Shown: positions 9,006-18,719, counted from the first letter of the stretch. The stretch: 64,000 nucleotides of DNA from Thermoanaerobacterium thermosulfurigenes (GCF_051201035.1 NZ_JBPODR010000010.1:1-64000); one strand, 5' to 3'. The notes: generated by a model not told the origin, from the letters alone. Made by a program: numbers and translations.

Positions 9006-12000
9006 TAGATGGGTAATTAATAGAGCTGGTCTTCTTAACTTTTGGTATTATGATGATGAAGTATTCGAATTTTCTGGAGGGAGGCTTCTTCTAAGAGGTT
9101 CCAATGGTTCAGGAAAATCTGTAACTATGCAGAGCTTCATACCTCTTCTTTTAGATGGCAATAAAAGCCCTGAAAGACTGGATTCATTTGGCTCAAGGGC
9201 CAGAAGGCTTGAGGATTATCTTTTAGGTGAAGAAGATGTAAATGGAATTGACGAGAGAACTGGCTATCTTTATATGGAATTTAAAAGGGAAAATAAAGAT
9301 AATTATATCTCTATAGGCATAGGTCTTAAGGCGAAAAGACATCAAAGCATGGATTTTTGGGGATTTGTCATTAAAGATGGACGGCGAATAGGCATTGACA
9401 TATTGCTTTATAAATTAGAGACAGGTATTGATGGGAAAAGAGTCAAAATACCTTTATCCAAAAAAGAGCTTAAAAATTACATTGGAAGTGGCGGAGAAGT
9501 AGTTGATACGCAAAGAGAATATATGGAATTAGTAAACAAGAATATATTTGGTTTTTCAAACATTGATGACTATGATGAACTTATAAAGCTTTTAATACAG
9601 CTTAGGAGTCCAAAACTTTCCAATGATTTAAGACCAAGTCGTATTTACGACATATTGAATGCCTCTCTATCACCTTTGACAGATGACGATTTAAGGTCGA
9701 TGTCTGAGACGATAGAAAATATGGATCAGATAAAGCTGCATTTAGATTCATTAAATAAAAATATGAAATCTTTAAAGAAGCTTAAAAATGAATATGATAG
9801 GTACAATAAGTTTATGCTTTATTATAAGGCAGACAAACTTTTGGTGCAGAAAAGTGAGCTGTCTAAGGTACAAAAACAAAGTGATGAATTGCTGCAAAGC
9901 ATTGAAAAAAATAATCAAGATGTTTTCCAGGGTGAAGATAGAATATTAGAACTTGAAAGTGAACTTCAGGCTTTGAAAAATAAAGAAATTCAACTGAGAA
10001 AAAATGATGCCTTTAATACACAAAGAGAACTTGTTGAAGAAGAAAATATTTTAAAACAATTTAGAAAAGATAGGGATTTAAAAGAAATTCAGCTTAAAAA
10101 GAAAAAAGAGAGATGTTTCCAAATAGAGGAAGAGCTAAAGGAGCTTTACAGTAGAGAATATAGCATTGATGAAAAAATAAAAGAAAATCTTTTGGATATG
10201 GCTTCTATATCTGAAGAAGTCAATTTTGATGAGCATAGCTTCTCAGAAGAAGAATTAAAAAAGTCTTATGGTAAGGATTTTGACTTTGATTTTTGGAGCA
10301 ATTCACTAAAAGAGTATACAGGAAAAGTGAAAATGGCATTAGATGCCATTAATGACGAGGTAGACGCAAACAAAAAATACAATGACGCGTTGTTAGAAGA
10401 AGATAGGTTGAGAAAGGCAAACGAGGACTGGAAACGAAAAGTCAATGAAATTGAGATTTTGCTTGATGAAGAAAAAAACAGGTTTATTGATAAAATTTAC
10501 GATTGGTCAGATACGAATAGATTTTTGAAGCTTAATAGAGAAAAAATCGAAGAACTTTCCAGAATAGTTCTATCATACGGGAAAACAAGTACTTATGAAG
10601 ATCTTATATCATTTGTAAGGAAGCCCTACGAGGATATCAGAGAAAAGTTTCAGATGGACTTGATTAAAGTTAAAAATGAATTGGACTTAAGAAATTCTAA
10701 GCTGGATGAAAAAGAAGAGGAATTAAGAAAGTGGAGAGAGACATATGATCCAGAACCACCTCGCAATGTGGAAGTTATAGAAAACAGAAATAGATTGGAT
10801 AAAGCAGGAATTGCATATGTGCCACTTTATAAAGCAATTGACTTTAAAAATGATATAGATGATGATACAAAGGGAAATATTGAATCAGCTCTTATGGACA
10901 TGGGAATCTTGGATGCACTTATTGTGTCAAGAAGCGATATTGATAGAGCAATGAAAATGGATAAGGACATGGCAGATAAGTATATCATTCCAGGGACTTT
11001 TAACATGAAACTTAATGTACTGCAGTATTTTGATGTTGTCGATTCAAATAGCGGTGTCGGCTTAGATGAAATTTCAGATGCTTTAAGCAATGTATTTATT
11101 TATGAGGAAGAGAATGCAACATATGTGAATGATGATGGCACGTATGGAATAGGGGTTTTAAAAGGGAAAGCTGTAGGAAATGTAAAGTCAAGGTATATAG
11201 GTTTTGAGTCGAGACGGCGCTTTAGAGATGAAATGATATCATCAATATCTAAAGAAATAGACGCCATAAAAGGTGAAATAAGAGAACTAAATGATAGACA
11301 ACTGTCAATAAAATCTCAGCTAAGTGATTTAGACGTAGAATATAAAAATTTTCCAGGGAAAGATGATTTGGAAGAAGCGCTAAAGGAATTGAAAGAAGCG
11401 CAATCGAATCAAAAATTCACGGAGATTAAATTGAATGATGCGACAATTGCTGCTAAGAAGCTTTTTGATGTACTTCAAGAAAAAAAAGCAATTGTTAGGA
11501 AGTTGACGTCTGGAATTGGCATTCATGCAGATGCCAAATCTTACGAAAGTGCTTTAGAACAGTTAGATGAGTACAAGAATCTCCTACAGAAATTACAGAT
11601 AAATTACAATAGCTATATTACTGTCTTAAGAAGTGCAGAGACTAGAAAAATGCAGAAACAAGATATCGAGTATGACATTGATAATTACAAGTTTGAGATT
11701 GATGTATTAGATGCGAAGATAAAAAACAGCATAGAAAAGATCAATGTATTAAAAGAAACCATTGAAAAACTTGGCATAGAAGATCTTCAAAAAGAGCTTT
11801 TACAGTGTATAAAAAGGATTGACGACATACCAAAAGAAATAAATGATTTAACTGCTAAAACTGCTGCACTTAAAGAGAGAGTAGTCCTGCAAGAAAAAGA
11901 ATATGAAAGGTTAAAAGAAGAAATAAGAAAAAATCAGGATATTTTAAACATATACCATAAAGGGTTAAAAGATGAGATAATATTTGGATTCGTTGATGAG

Positions 12001-13167
12001 CTTACAGATATAGATGATATGTATAAAGCAGCGAAGACTATTCAATCACAGTACAAAGAGATGTTTGCAAAGTTTGATAAAGACAGTGCCACAGAAAAAA
12101 TAAGAAATGCATTTTATGTCTGTATAAATGAGCTTGTAGAATATGGGCTTTCATTAGATGTGGTAGAAATTGAACAAACTGATACAGATATTGATACTTA
12201 TCAAGAAATATATAAAGATTTAAGAAGATATCAGATAACAGCGAAAGTAAATGACAAAAAGATATCCCTTTATGGGCTTTATAATATGATCGATGAAGAT
12301 ATAAAAATAAACGAAAACCTTATGAAAGAAAAGGATAGGCAGCTTTTTGAGGATATAATCATGCACAATGTAGGGCGTAAAATAAGAAGCAGAATCTTTA
12401 AAGCAGAAGAATGGGTTAAAAAGATGAATGAGTTAATGTCTCAGCGTGATACGTCAAGCGGTCTTAAGTTTCAATTGGAATGGAAGCCAAAGGCTGCTAC
12501 AAATGAGCAAGAGCTAAATACAAGAGAGCTTGTAGAGCTTTTAAAGCTTGATGCAGACATGATGAAAGAAGAAGATTTTAATTTAGTAGTAAATCACTTT
12601 AGATCAAAGGTTGAAAGTGCAAAGAAAATATATGAGGAAAACAGCAATACTGATACATTCCACCAGATAATGAAGAGCATTCTCGACTATAGAGATTGGT
12701 TTGAGTTTAAGTTGTATTTCAAAAAAGAAGGAGAAAATCGCAAAGAACTTACAAACAATGCCTTTTACAAGTTTAGCGGTGGAGAGAAAGCTATGGCCAT
12801 GTATATACCTCTTTTCTCAGCAGTGTACTCTATGTATCAATCGGCGTCATCACAAGCTCCAAAGATTATATCGCTTGATGAAGCTTTTGCAGGAGTGGAT
12901 GACAACAACATAAGAGATATGTTTAAACTTATAGAAGACTTGGGATTGAATTTCATCATGAACTCACAAGTACTGTGGGGCGATTATGATACAGTGCCAG
13001 AGCTATCTATATACGAGCTTATAAGGCCTAAAAATGCAAGTTATGTGTCGTTGGTAAGATATAAATGGGATGGAAAGATTAGGCGTTTAGTTACTGGAAT
13101 TGAAAAAAGTGTTGAAGAGATCGATGATTTTTCGTACGATGAGGTTGCATTTACAAGGAGTAGGTGA
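8998..13167 (+). CDS. jetC: Wadjet SMC-like ATPase JetC
   Basis: A 1389-residue SMC/MukB-like motor. Walker A GSNGSGKS is at residues 34-41. Long coiled coils (about 270-580 and 750-1000) surround a globular middle section (about 590-750) that fits the hinge region. The signature FSGGEKA (about 1257) and Walker B IISLDEAFAGVDD (about 1290) close the head. Wadjet JetC extrudes DNA loops and senses small circular DNA. I use the ATG at 8998, not the longer frame from 8959, because AAAGGAG lies at the right distance and the N-terminus then matches other SMC-like heads. It overlaps jetB by 8 bases and ends 4 bases before jetD. Confidence 0.92.
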   Translation: MNDRWVINRAGLLNFWYYDDEVFEFSGGRLLLRGSNGSGKSVTMQSFIPLLLDGNKSPERLDSFGSRARRLEDYLLGEEDVNGIDERTGYLYMEFKRENKDNYISIGIGLKAKRHQSMDFWGFVIKDGRRIGIDILLYKLETGIDGKRVKIPLSKKELKNYIGSGGEVVDTQREYMELVNKNIFGFSNIDDYDELIKLLIQLRSPKLSNDLRPSRIYDILNASLSPLTDDDLRSMSETIENMDQIKLHLDSLNKNMKSLKKLKNEYDRYNKFMLYYKADKLLVQKSELSKVQKQSDELLQSIEKNNQDVFQGEDRILELESELQALKNKEIQLRKNDAFNTQRELVEEENILKQFRKDRDLKEIQLKKKKERCFQIEEELKELYSREYSIDEKIKENLLDMASISEEVNFDEHSFSEEELKKSYGKDFDFDFWSNSLKEYTGKVKMALDAINDEVDANKKYNDALLEEDRLRKANEDWKRKVNEIEILLDEEKNRFIDKIYDWSDTNRFLKLNREKIEELSRIVLSYGKTSTYEDLISFVRKPYEDIREKFQMDLIKVKNELDLRNSKLDEKEEELRKWRETYDPEPPRNVEVIENRNRLDKAGIAYVPLYKAIDFKNDIDDDTKGNIESALMDMGILDALIVSRSDIDRAMKMDKDMADKYIIPGTFNMKLNVLQYFDVVDSNSGVGLDEISDALSNVFIYEEENATYVNDDGTYGIGVLKGKAVGNVKSRYIGFESRRRFRDEMISSISKEIDAIKGEIRELNDRQLSIKSQLSDLDVEYKNFPGKDDLEEALKELKEAQSNQKFTEIKLNDATIAAKKLFDVLQEKKAIVRKLTSGIGIHADAKSYESALEQLDEYKNLLQKLQINYNSYITVLRSAETRKMQKQDIEYDIDNYKFEIDVLDAKIKNSIEKINVLKETIEKLGIEDLQKELLQCIKRIDDIPKEINDLTAKTAALKERVVLQEKEYERLKEEIRKNQDILNIYHKGLKDEIIFGFVDELTDIDDMYKAAKTIQSQYKEMFAKFDKDSATEKIRNAFYVCINELVEYGLSLDVVEIEQTDTDIDTYQEIYKDLRRYQITAKVNDKKISLYGLYNMIDEDIKINENLMKEKDRQLFEDIIMHNVGRKIRSRIFKAEEWVKKMNELMSQRDTSSGLKFQLEWKPKAATNEQELNTRELVELLKLDADMMKEEDFNLVVNHFRSKVESAKKIYEENSNTDTFHQIMKSILDYRDWFEFKLYFKKEGENRKELTNNAFYKFSGGEKAMAMYIPLFSAVYSMYQSASSQAPKIISLDEAFAGVDDNNIRDMFKLIEDLGLNFIMNSQVLWGDYDTVPELSIYELIRPKNASYVSLVRYKWDGKIRRLVTGIEKSVEEIDDFSYDEVAFTRSR

Positions 13168-13171
13168 GTAG

Positions 13172-14449
13172 ATGAAAGCCGATGATATAGCATTTTTTAG
13201 AAGAAATAAAGGGTATGAAAGGATATTTAAAGCTATTAGGGATAAATATAAGAGCATAGGAAGGATAGGCGGTGTAATCAAACTTGATGATTTAACGGAT
13301 TCTGAGAAAGTAGTATTATCTAACCATTTTAAAAAAGACTTTAGCAAGCGAAAATCAGTAAATATCGATGTCAATAAATTTGCAGAGACATTTTTGAATA
13401 CGAGATTTGAAGAGTACAGTTTGATGGATATATTAGAATCGTATTTTGATGAAAAGCTGACCAGCAAAAAAGAAGACATGTATCAGTATGAAAATGAAAA
13501 AGAAAAGTTCTTTAACAAGTTTTTATCTGAGTATGAAGGGACAAAGTGCTGGCAGTGGTTGAAATCTATTTATGAAAATAAAGCTATTGGTGTAAAAACG
13601 ATAAATCAGAGATATGATAGTGATCGCACTTTGCTCAAAAAAGATATAAAATACGTTTGTGATGCATTAAATAGACTTCCGGTTTACGAAGGAAAGAAGG
13701 TAAGGCTTCCAGTCTTTTCATCCCATATAACTAGAGACCCACATGGTTTCGATGTAAACACTGACTGTGGTAAAATGCTTATAAATGCATTGGCTACGAT
13801 TTTTGGGTTCGATGAGGTGAAAAATTCTGAGGAGGTTGCCGAGCTTTTATATAAAGCTGGCATAGTGATTGATGAGATATCGAATTTTGTGACGCTTAAA
13901 GGGCTTTTGGCATATAGCAAAGACGAGTGTAATAAGGTGTTTGAAGCTGCTTATGAATGCAATGAAGTTTTGCAAATACCGCTTTACAATTTGAGCGTGC
14001 TGGATAAGGTCGAGAGCCCATCCAAAAAAGTATTTGTATTGGAAAATCCAGGTGTTTTTTTATCCGTATGTGATTTTATTAGGAAGCCTGTTCCACTTGT
14101 CTGTGCATATGGCCAGCCCAGATTATCTCTGCTTGTCCTTTTAGATATGCTATATAAAAATGGTACAGATATATATTATTCAGGTGATTTTGACCCCGAA
14201 GGATTACAGATAGCACATAGACTTTTCAAGAGATATCCTGACAGATTTCATTTTTGGAGATATGATGTTGAAGATTACATAAAAGCTTTATCAGATAAGA
14301 CATTGACTGAATCAAGGCTTAAAATGATAGATAAAATCGATACGGCTCAATTAAAGCCTTTAGCAGACAAAATGAGATTATTGAAAAAAGCTGGATATCA
14401 AGAGCTTATTCTTGATGATATCATTAAAGATTTATTGTCAATGAGTTAA
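13172..14449 (+). CDS. jetD: Wadjet nuclease JetD (Toprim-like)
   Basis: A 425-residue protein whose C-terminal half is a Toprim-like fold of the DUF2399 kind. The acidic motif ENPGVF (glutamate near residue 290) and the Toprim DxD-like motif YYSGDFDPEG (about 337-346) are intact. The N-terminal half resembles the DNA-binding arm of JetD. In Wadjet, JetD cleaves plasmid DNA once the JetABC motor stalls on a small circle. It closes the operon and is followed by a strong terminator. With all four genes full length and motifs intact, the system looks functional. Confidence 0.88.
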   Translation: MKADDIAFFRRNKGYERIFKAIRDKYKSIGRIGGVIKLDDLTDSEKVVLSNHFKKDFSKRKSVNIDVNKFAETFLNTRFEEYSLMDILESYFDEKLTSKKEDMYQYENEKEKFFNKFLSEYEGTKCWQWLKSIYENKAIGVKTINQRYDSDRTLLKKDIKYVCDALNRLPVYEGKKVRLPVFSSHITRDPHGFDVNTDCGKMLINALATIFGFDEVKNSEEVAELLYKAGIVIDEISNFVTLKGLLAYSKDECNKVFEAAYECNEVLQIPLYNLSVLDKVESPSKKVFVLENPGVFLSVCDFIRKPVPLVCAYGQPRLSLLVLLDMLYKNGTDIYYSGDFDPEGLQIAHRLFKRYPDRFHFWRYDVEDYIKALSDKTLTESRLKMIDKIDTAQLKPLADKMRLLKKAGYQELILDDIIKDLLSMS

Positions 14450-14457
14450 TTAAAAAA

Positions 14458-14496
14458 ATGAGCATAACAAATTAGTTTTTGAATTGTTATGCTCAT
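14458..14496. terminator. Terminator closing the Wadjet operon
   Basis: Perfect 13-base arms ATGAGCATAACAA (14458-14470) and its complement (14484-14496) stand between jetD and a convergent gene. T-rich stretches on both sides allow bidirectional use. Confidence 0.7.
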
Positions 14497-14504
14497 TACT
14501 TGTT

Positions 14505-14894
14505 TTAATTTATTAATTTTTTTATCTCTTCCTTTGCTAATTCTGTAATTTTTGCTATTTTATCAATATCCATACCTTCTTCTAATAATTTTTTAGCAAT
14601 TTTTATGCTTTTTTCTTTTTCGCCTTTTTCAATACCCTTTTCAATACCCTTTTCAATACCTTTTTCAATACCCTTTTCGATTATCATCTTATATGTTTCG
14701 GATTCTTCAATTCTAAACATTCTTACCACCTCCGAAAAAACTTTCTCAATAACTTCTCTTTTAAAAACTATACCTGACAATATCTCAGCCTTAAATGTTA
14801 TGTCTTTCTTTTTATTTATGTCCAAAGGAATATCTTTTATAGCCTCAACACATCTTTCTAAATATTTTTCTCCTTCTTTTTCCCTTCTATCCAT
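14505..14894 (-). pseudogene. Remnant of an Rpn/PD-(D/E)XK-type putative transposase-nuclease protein
   Basis: A 129-residue frame that resembles only the C-terminal tail of the Rpn-like (PD-(D/E)XK nuclease/transposase) family, whose members end in repeated EKGI units followed by a short helical hairpin. Here IEKG is repeated four times (about residues 73-88), then KIAKKLLEEGMDIDKIAKIT. No nuclease core (D...ExK) is present and the protein is less than half the family's usual length. It could still be expressed as a short protein. I read it as a degenerate copy beside the defence operon. Confidence 0.55.
14630..14677 (-). repeat. 12-bp tandem repeat, four copies, in coding sequence
   Basis: Four copies of a 12-base unit (plus-strand CAATACCCTTTT with small changes) begin at 14630, 14642, 14654 and 14666. 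They encode the IEKG repeats of the overlapping frame. In-frame slippage would change the repeat number without breaking the frame. Confidence 0.8.
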
Positions 14895-15064
14895 TTCTCT
14901 TAATACTTATAATTATTATACCACACGGTTTTACAAAAAAATATGGCTAAGATAGTATTGTTTATAATATTATTGAAACAGCGTTAATCATAGACTTTTT
15001 GATTATAATGAACAAAATTGATAAATAATTCAAGTTGAATTTGACAGAATTTTATTGATGCAGC

Positions 15065-15092
15065 TTGTGAATGTAATACTTTAGTATATAAT
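15065..15092 (+). promoter_or_regulatory. Promoter of the phosphohexomutase gene
   Basis: TTGTGA (15065-15070) and TATAAT (15087-15092) are spaced by 16 bases, 37 bases before the ATG. A TTGACA at 15041 has no matching -10. Confidence 0.45.
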
Positions 15093-15128
15093 ATATTATG
15101 AACGCTAATTTTAAAGGAGGGAGTTTTT

Positions 15129-16499
15129 ATGGCTCTAAATCAAAATATGTTTAGGATGTACGATATACGCGGTGTATGGAATGATGATCTTACCGAAGAA
15201 ACAGCAGAGCTTATTGGTAAAGCCTTCGGTACATATATTCAAAATGAAAAAGGCGTAAAAGATGTAATTGTAGGCAGAGACAACAGGATATCTTCAAAAC
15301 CCATAAGAAATGCTGTGGTAAAGGGACTTACTTCTACTGGATGTAATGTGCTGGATATCGGTGTTCTGTCTACGCCTGCTTTTTACTATTCACGCATACT
15401 ATATAATTACGACGCAGGACTTATGATAACAGCAAGCCATAATCCACCGCAGTTTAACGGATTTAAAGTTGCATTTGGACCATCTACTATATATGGTGAT
15501 GAGCTTAAAAAGCTATATCATATTGCAGAGAAAGGTGATTTCAAGACAGGGACAGGTTCTTTGAAATACGCATACCCTATACAAAGCTACATAAAGATGA
15601 TTCAGGATAAGGTGAGACTTGGCAATAAAAAGCTTAAAGTTGTTGTAGACTGTGGAAACGGTACATGCTCAAACATATATCCTGATATTATATACGGGCT
15701 TGGGTGCGAAGTATACCCACTGTACTGTGAATCAGATCCAACATTTCCAAACCATTTTCCTGATCCAGTGAATGCAGACAATTTGAAAGACTTGATAAGT
15801 GAGGTTAAAAGACTTAGCGCAGACGTTGGCATAGCTTTTGACGGTGATGGAGATAGGATTGGCGTCGTTGATGAGAAGGGCAACATAATCTGGGGCGATA
15901 TGCTGATGGTGCTTTACTGGAGGGAAATAATGAAAAAGCATCCAGGTGCAGATGCCATAGTCGAAGTAAAATGTTCAAAGGCACTGCCTGAAGAGATAAA
16001 GAAACTTGGTGGAAATCCGATCTTCTATAAGACTGGTCACAGCCTTATAAAGGCAAAGATGAAAGAAATCAATGCTGTCTTTACAGGCGAGATGTCAGGC
16101 CACATGTTCTTTGCAGATGAGTATTATGGCTATGATGATGCGGCGTATGCTGCAGCAAGACTCCTTAGAATACTTTCTAATACGAATAAGACATTGTCAG
16201 AGCTTTTGTCAGATGTGCCGAAATATCCTTCGACTCCGGAATTGAGATTGCACTGCGATGATGAAAAGAAATTTGATGTTGTAAAAGGTGTGACAGAACA
16301 TTTTAGAGAAAAAGGATATGAATTGATCGATATCGATGGTGCAAGAGTCATGTTTGACGGCGGATGGGGGCTTGTTAGAGCATCTAATACAGGACCTGAA
16401 TTGATTGTAAGGTGTGAAGCTAATACTGAAAAAAGGCTTGAAGAGATAAAAGATGAGCTTGCAGAGGTATTAAAAAAATACGGTGTTGAGCTTAAATAG
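15129..16499 (+). CDS. Phosphomannomutase/phosphoglucomutase
   Basis: A 456-residue alpha-D-phosphohexomutase that interconverts sugar 6- and 1-phosphates through a phosphoserine. The catalytic loop TASHNPPQFNG holds S103, the metal loop is DGDGDRIG (about 238-245), the sugar loop is GEMSGH and the phosphate-binding end is RASNTGPE. This layout is of the ManB/AlgC type. A strong AAAGGAGG precedes the ATG. It lies before galU and polysaccharide control genes, so it likely supplies glucose-1-P or mannose-1-P for UDP- or GDP-sugars. The sugar preference cannot be settled from sequence. Confidence 0.92.
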   Translation: MALNQNMFRMYDIRGVWNDDLTEETAELIGKAFGTYIQNEKGVKDVIVGRDNRISSKPIRNAVVKGLTSTGCNVLDIGVLSTPAFYYSRILYNYDAGLMITASHNPPQFNGFKVAFGPSTIYGDELKKLYHIAEKGDFKTGTGSLKYAYPIQSYIKMIQDKVRLGNKKLKVVVDCGNGTCSNIYPDIIYGLGCEVYPLYCESDPTFPNHFPDPVNADNLKDLISEVKRLSADVGIAFDGDGDRIGVVDEKGNIIWGDMLMVLYWREIMKKHPGADAIVEVKCSKALPEEIKKLGGNPIFYKTGHSLIKAKMKEINAVFTGEMSGHMFFADEYYGYDDAAYAAARLLRILSNTNKTLSELLSDVPKYPSTPELRLHCDDEKKFDVVKGVTEHFREKGYELIDIDGARVMFDGGWGLVRASNTGPELIVRCEANTEKRLEEIKDELAEVLKKYGVELK

Positions 16500-16508
16500 G
16501 AATGTACG

Positions 16509-16545
16509 AAGGGACTGTGGGAAATATCACGTCCCTTTTGTTTTG
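16509..16545 (+). terminator. Terminator after the phosphohexomutase gene
   Basis: AAGGGAC...GTCCCTT, extended by GTG/CAC around one bulged T (16509-16537), is followed by TTTGTTTT. Confidence 0.65.
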
Positions 16546-16648
16546 GAAAAATTTTATGATTTTTTTGTTGTAAACGGTCACTAAAGAAGGATTTTTAATG
16601 TGTCATGTCGAATACATCATAAAAACAAATCAAAAGGAGGCAGCATAT

Positions 16649-17212
16649 GTGGAAGATGATGAAAAATGGTATGTCATATATACTAGGACTGGAGATGAAC
16701 TGAAAGTAAAAAGGTTGATTGAATTGCTATTTTGTAACTTGAAAAGAAAATCTATTAGAGTGTTGATACCTAAAAGGGCAATAATTGAAAGAAAAGGCAA
16801 GAATCGTGTGGAAAAGATAAAGTCTTTATTTCCGGGTTACGTATTTATAAAGACGTGCATGAGCTATGAACTTTACAATGATATTAAAAGATTACCTCGC
16901 TTTTTAAAATTTTTAAAAGATGAGGCAGAGCCTGCTGAGGTTAGAGAAGAAGAAATAAAGATTATACTTTCGCTTGTAGGCGACTCTGACATTGTTGGAT
17001 TCTCAACAGGAATCAAGATAGGTGGTAAAGTTAAGATAATCGATGGACCGCTTAAAGGGTTTGAAGGTCTTATCGAAAAAATTGATAAACGAAAAGGAAG
17101 GGTAAAAGTTAGGCTAAATGTATCTGGAAATGCTAATCTTGTTGACTTAGGAATACATATTGTAGAGGAACTAGACAATGGTGAATTTAATAAGTTGTCT
17201 GAAGTGTCGTAG
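16649..17212 (+). CDS. loaP: LoaP-like NusG-paralogue antiterminator
   Basis: A specialised NusG: an N-terminal NGN domain (KWYVIYTRTGDELKV onward, with LFPGYVFIK) and a C-terminal KOW domain (about residues 125-160, KVKIIDGPLKGFEGLIEKID). I start it at the GTG at 16649 because AAAAGGAGG (16632-16640) stands 8 bases before it; this gives 187 residues and the canonical NGN start, whereas the ATG at 16598 adds an unrelated tail. LoaP proteins promote readthrough of long polysaccharide operons in Firmicutes. It directly precedes wzz-, cpsD- and cpsB-like genes. The housekeeping NusG would sit in a ribosomal-protein cluster, which is not present here. Confidence 0.82.
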   Translation: MEDDEKWYVIYTRTGDELKVKRLIELLFCNLKRKSIRVLIPKRAIIERKGKNRVEKIKSLFPGYVFIKTCMSYELYNDIKRLPRFLKFLKDEAEPAEVREEEIKIILSLVGDSDIVGFSTGIKIGGKVKIIDGPLKGFEGLIEKIDKRKGRVKVRLNVSGNANLVDLGIHIVEELDNGEFNKLSEVS

Positions 17213-17299
17213 AATCGTAATTAGTTTATAAGTTTTTAATAAGGGTTGTGTTTTAAAAATTGAAAAGACAAATTAATAGCAAAGGAGAGAAATTAGACT

Positions 17300-17983
17300 A
17301 TGAGTGAAGAAGAAATAGATTTGAAGGAGATTTTGGAAATTTTAAGAAAAAGATGGTGGCTCATATTAATTATTACTGTAGCAGCAGTAGTGATGAGCGG
17401 AATTTTGTCCTTTTATGTAATAAAGCCAACGTATCAGGCTAGTACATCGCTAATTGTAAGCAAATCTCAAACAGCACAGTACAATAATGGACAAATTCAG
17501 TTTCAGGATGTTCAGACGAACAGGCTTCTTGCAGCAACATATGCGGAAATCGCAACAAGCAGATCAGTACTGCAAGAAGCTATAAATAAATTGAATTTAA
17601 ATATGACGACAGATCAGTTAAAGAAAAATATAGATGTAGCAGAAGAAGGGGATACAGAAGTAATAAATATAAGTGTAAAAGATAATGACCCAAAGATTGC
17701 AGCAGATATAGCTAATGCAGTTGCAGGTTCATTCGTCGATAATATAGTAAAAATAATGAAAGTTGACAATGTAAGTGTGATTGATGAGGCTATACCTCCT
17801 ACAACTAAGATAAGTCCAAAGCCGACACTTAATATGAGCATTGCTGCGATATTAGGCATAATGGTAAGCATATTTATAATATTTCTACTTGAGTACTTTG
17901 ATAAGACATACAAAAGTATTGACGATGTAAAAAAATATCTTGATTTGCCTGTACTGGGTGTAATTCCTGAACTTAAAGACTGA
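17300..17983 (+). CDS. Wzz/CpsC-type polysaccharide co-polymerase
   Basis: A 227-residue protein with two membrane helices (about 19-40 and 174-196) around an extracellular helical domain, the proline-rich PPTTKISPKPT motif before the second helix, and a short cytosolic tail. It corresponds to CpsC/YwqC, which sets chain length and, through its tail, activates the CpsD kinase encoded next. A good AAAGGAG site precedes the ATG. Thirteen bases separate it from the kinase gene. Confidence 0.9.
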   Translation: MSEEEIDLKEILEILRKRWWLILIITVAAVVMSGILSFYVIKPTYQASTSLIVSKSQTAQYNNGQIQFQDVQTNRLLAATYAEIATSRSVLQEAINKLNLNMTTDQLKKNIDVAEEGDTEVINISVKDNDPKIAADIANAVAGSFVDNIVKIMKVDNVSVIDEAIPPTTKISPKPTLNMSIAAILGIMVSIFIIFLLEYFDKTYKSIDDVKKYLDLPVLGVIPELKD

Positions 17984-17996
17984 GGAGGCCATATAA

Positions 17997-18719
17997 TTGA
18001 TTGATGTAAATAATAATGTATTCAAAAATAATGTTGTTAACTCAAAGACAACAGTTTCAGAAGCTTTTCGCTCATTGAGGACAAATTTACAATTTACTAG
18101 CGTGGATAAAAAAGTAAAAAGCATTTTGATAACAAGTTCGTTGCCCAATGAAGGGAAAAGCACAATTATAAAAAATCTGGCATATGCATTAGCTATGACT
18201 AGCGTTAAAGTGATTGTTGTTGATTGTGATTTAAGAAACCCTACTGTGCACCAGATGTTTAAAATTCCAAATATGAGTGGATTGACAAATATAATTGTGG
18301 AAGATGATAGGTATGAAAAGTATGTTATATCAGATAAAGAATTTGACAATTTGGGTATAATAACGTCTGGTCCAATACCGCCAAATCCATCTGAATTAAT
18401 AGGTTCAAACAGGATGAAAGTTTTTTTAGACAGACTTAAAGAAGATTATGATTATGTTTTGCTTGATGCACCGCCCGTTTTATTGGTAACAGATCCTACG
18501 GTTCTTGCGCCAGTAGTGGATGGGGTTATTTTAGTTATCCAAGCAAATAAGACAGAAATTGAAGCTACCAAAAGAGCAAAGGAAATTCTTACAAATTTGA
18601 AAGCTAATATTCTTGGAGCTGTTTTAAATAAAGTAAAAGAACAAAGAAGTGGCTATTATTATTACTATTATTATAATAATGATGGAAGCAAACATAAAAG
18701 GAAAAGAAGGAAAAAATAA
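17997..18719 (+). CDS. CpsD/YwqD-type tyrosine autokinase
   Basis: A 240-residue BY-kinase. Walker A is SSLPNEGKST, Walker A' is VVDCDLRNPT and Walker B is YVLLDAPPVL. The C-terminus carries a run of seven tyrosines (SGYYYYYYYNN) followed by a basic tail, the autophosphorylation cluster typical of these kinases. It begins with TTG behind GAGGAGG. With the membrane partner upstream it would form the kinase complex that controls polymer length and export. Its last base overlaps the phosphatase start. Confidence 0.9.
   Translation: MIDVNNNVFKNNVVNSKTTVSEAFRSLRTNLQFTSVDKKVKSILITSSLPNEGKSTIIKNLAYALAMTSVKVIVVDCDLRNPTVHQMFKIPNMSGLTNIIVEDDRYEKYVISDKEFDNLGIITSGPIPPNPSELIGSNRMKVFLDRLKEDYDYVLLDAPPVLLVTDPTVLAPVVDGVILVIQANKTEIEATKRAKEILTNLKANILGAVLNKVKEQRSGYYYYYYYNNDGSKHKRKRRKK

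Noticed and set aside
14630..14677. CRISPR-like array
   Set aside because: The units are directly adjacent 12-mers without spacers and lie in a coding frame. No CRISPR array or cas gene is seen anywhere in the window.
14605..14955. A plus-strand frame with repeated SIPF units
   Set aside because: It is the complement of the IEKG repeat frame; its composition is a by-product of the 12-bp repeat.
15041..15046. TTGACA as the -35 of the phosphohexomutase promoter
   Set aside because: No -10 element lies 16-18 bases downstream; TTGTGA at 15065 pairs better with TATAAT at 15087.
16598..16648. ATG start for the NusG-like gene 17 codons upstream
   Set aside because: AAAAGGAGG lies between it and the GTG at 16649, and the NGN domain begins right after that GTG.
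16598..17212. Housekeeping NusG
   Set aside because: Divergent NGN sequence and linkage to polysaccharide control genes rather than secE/rplK favour LoaP.
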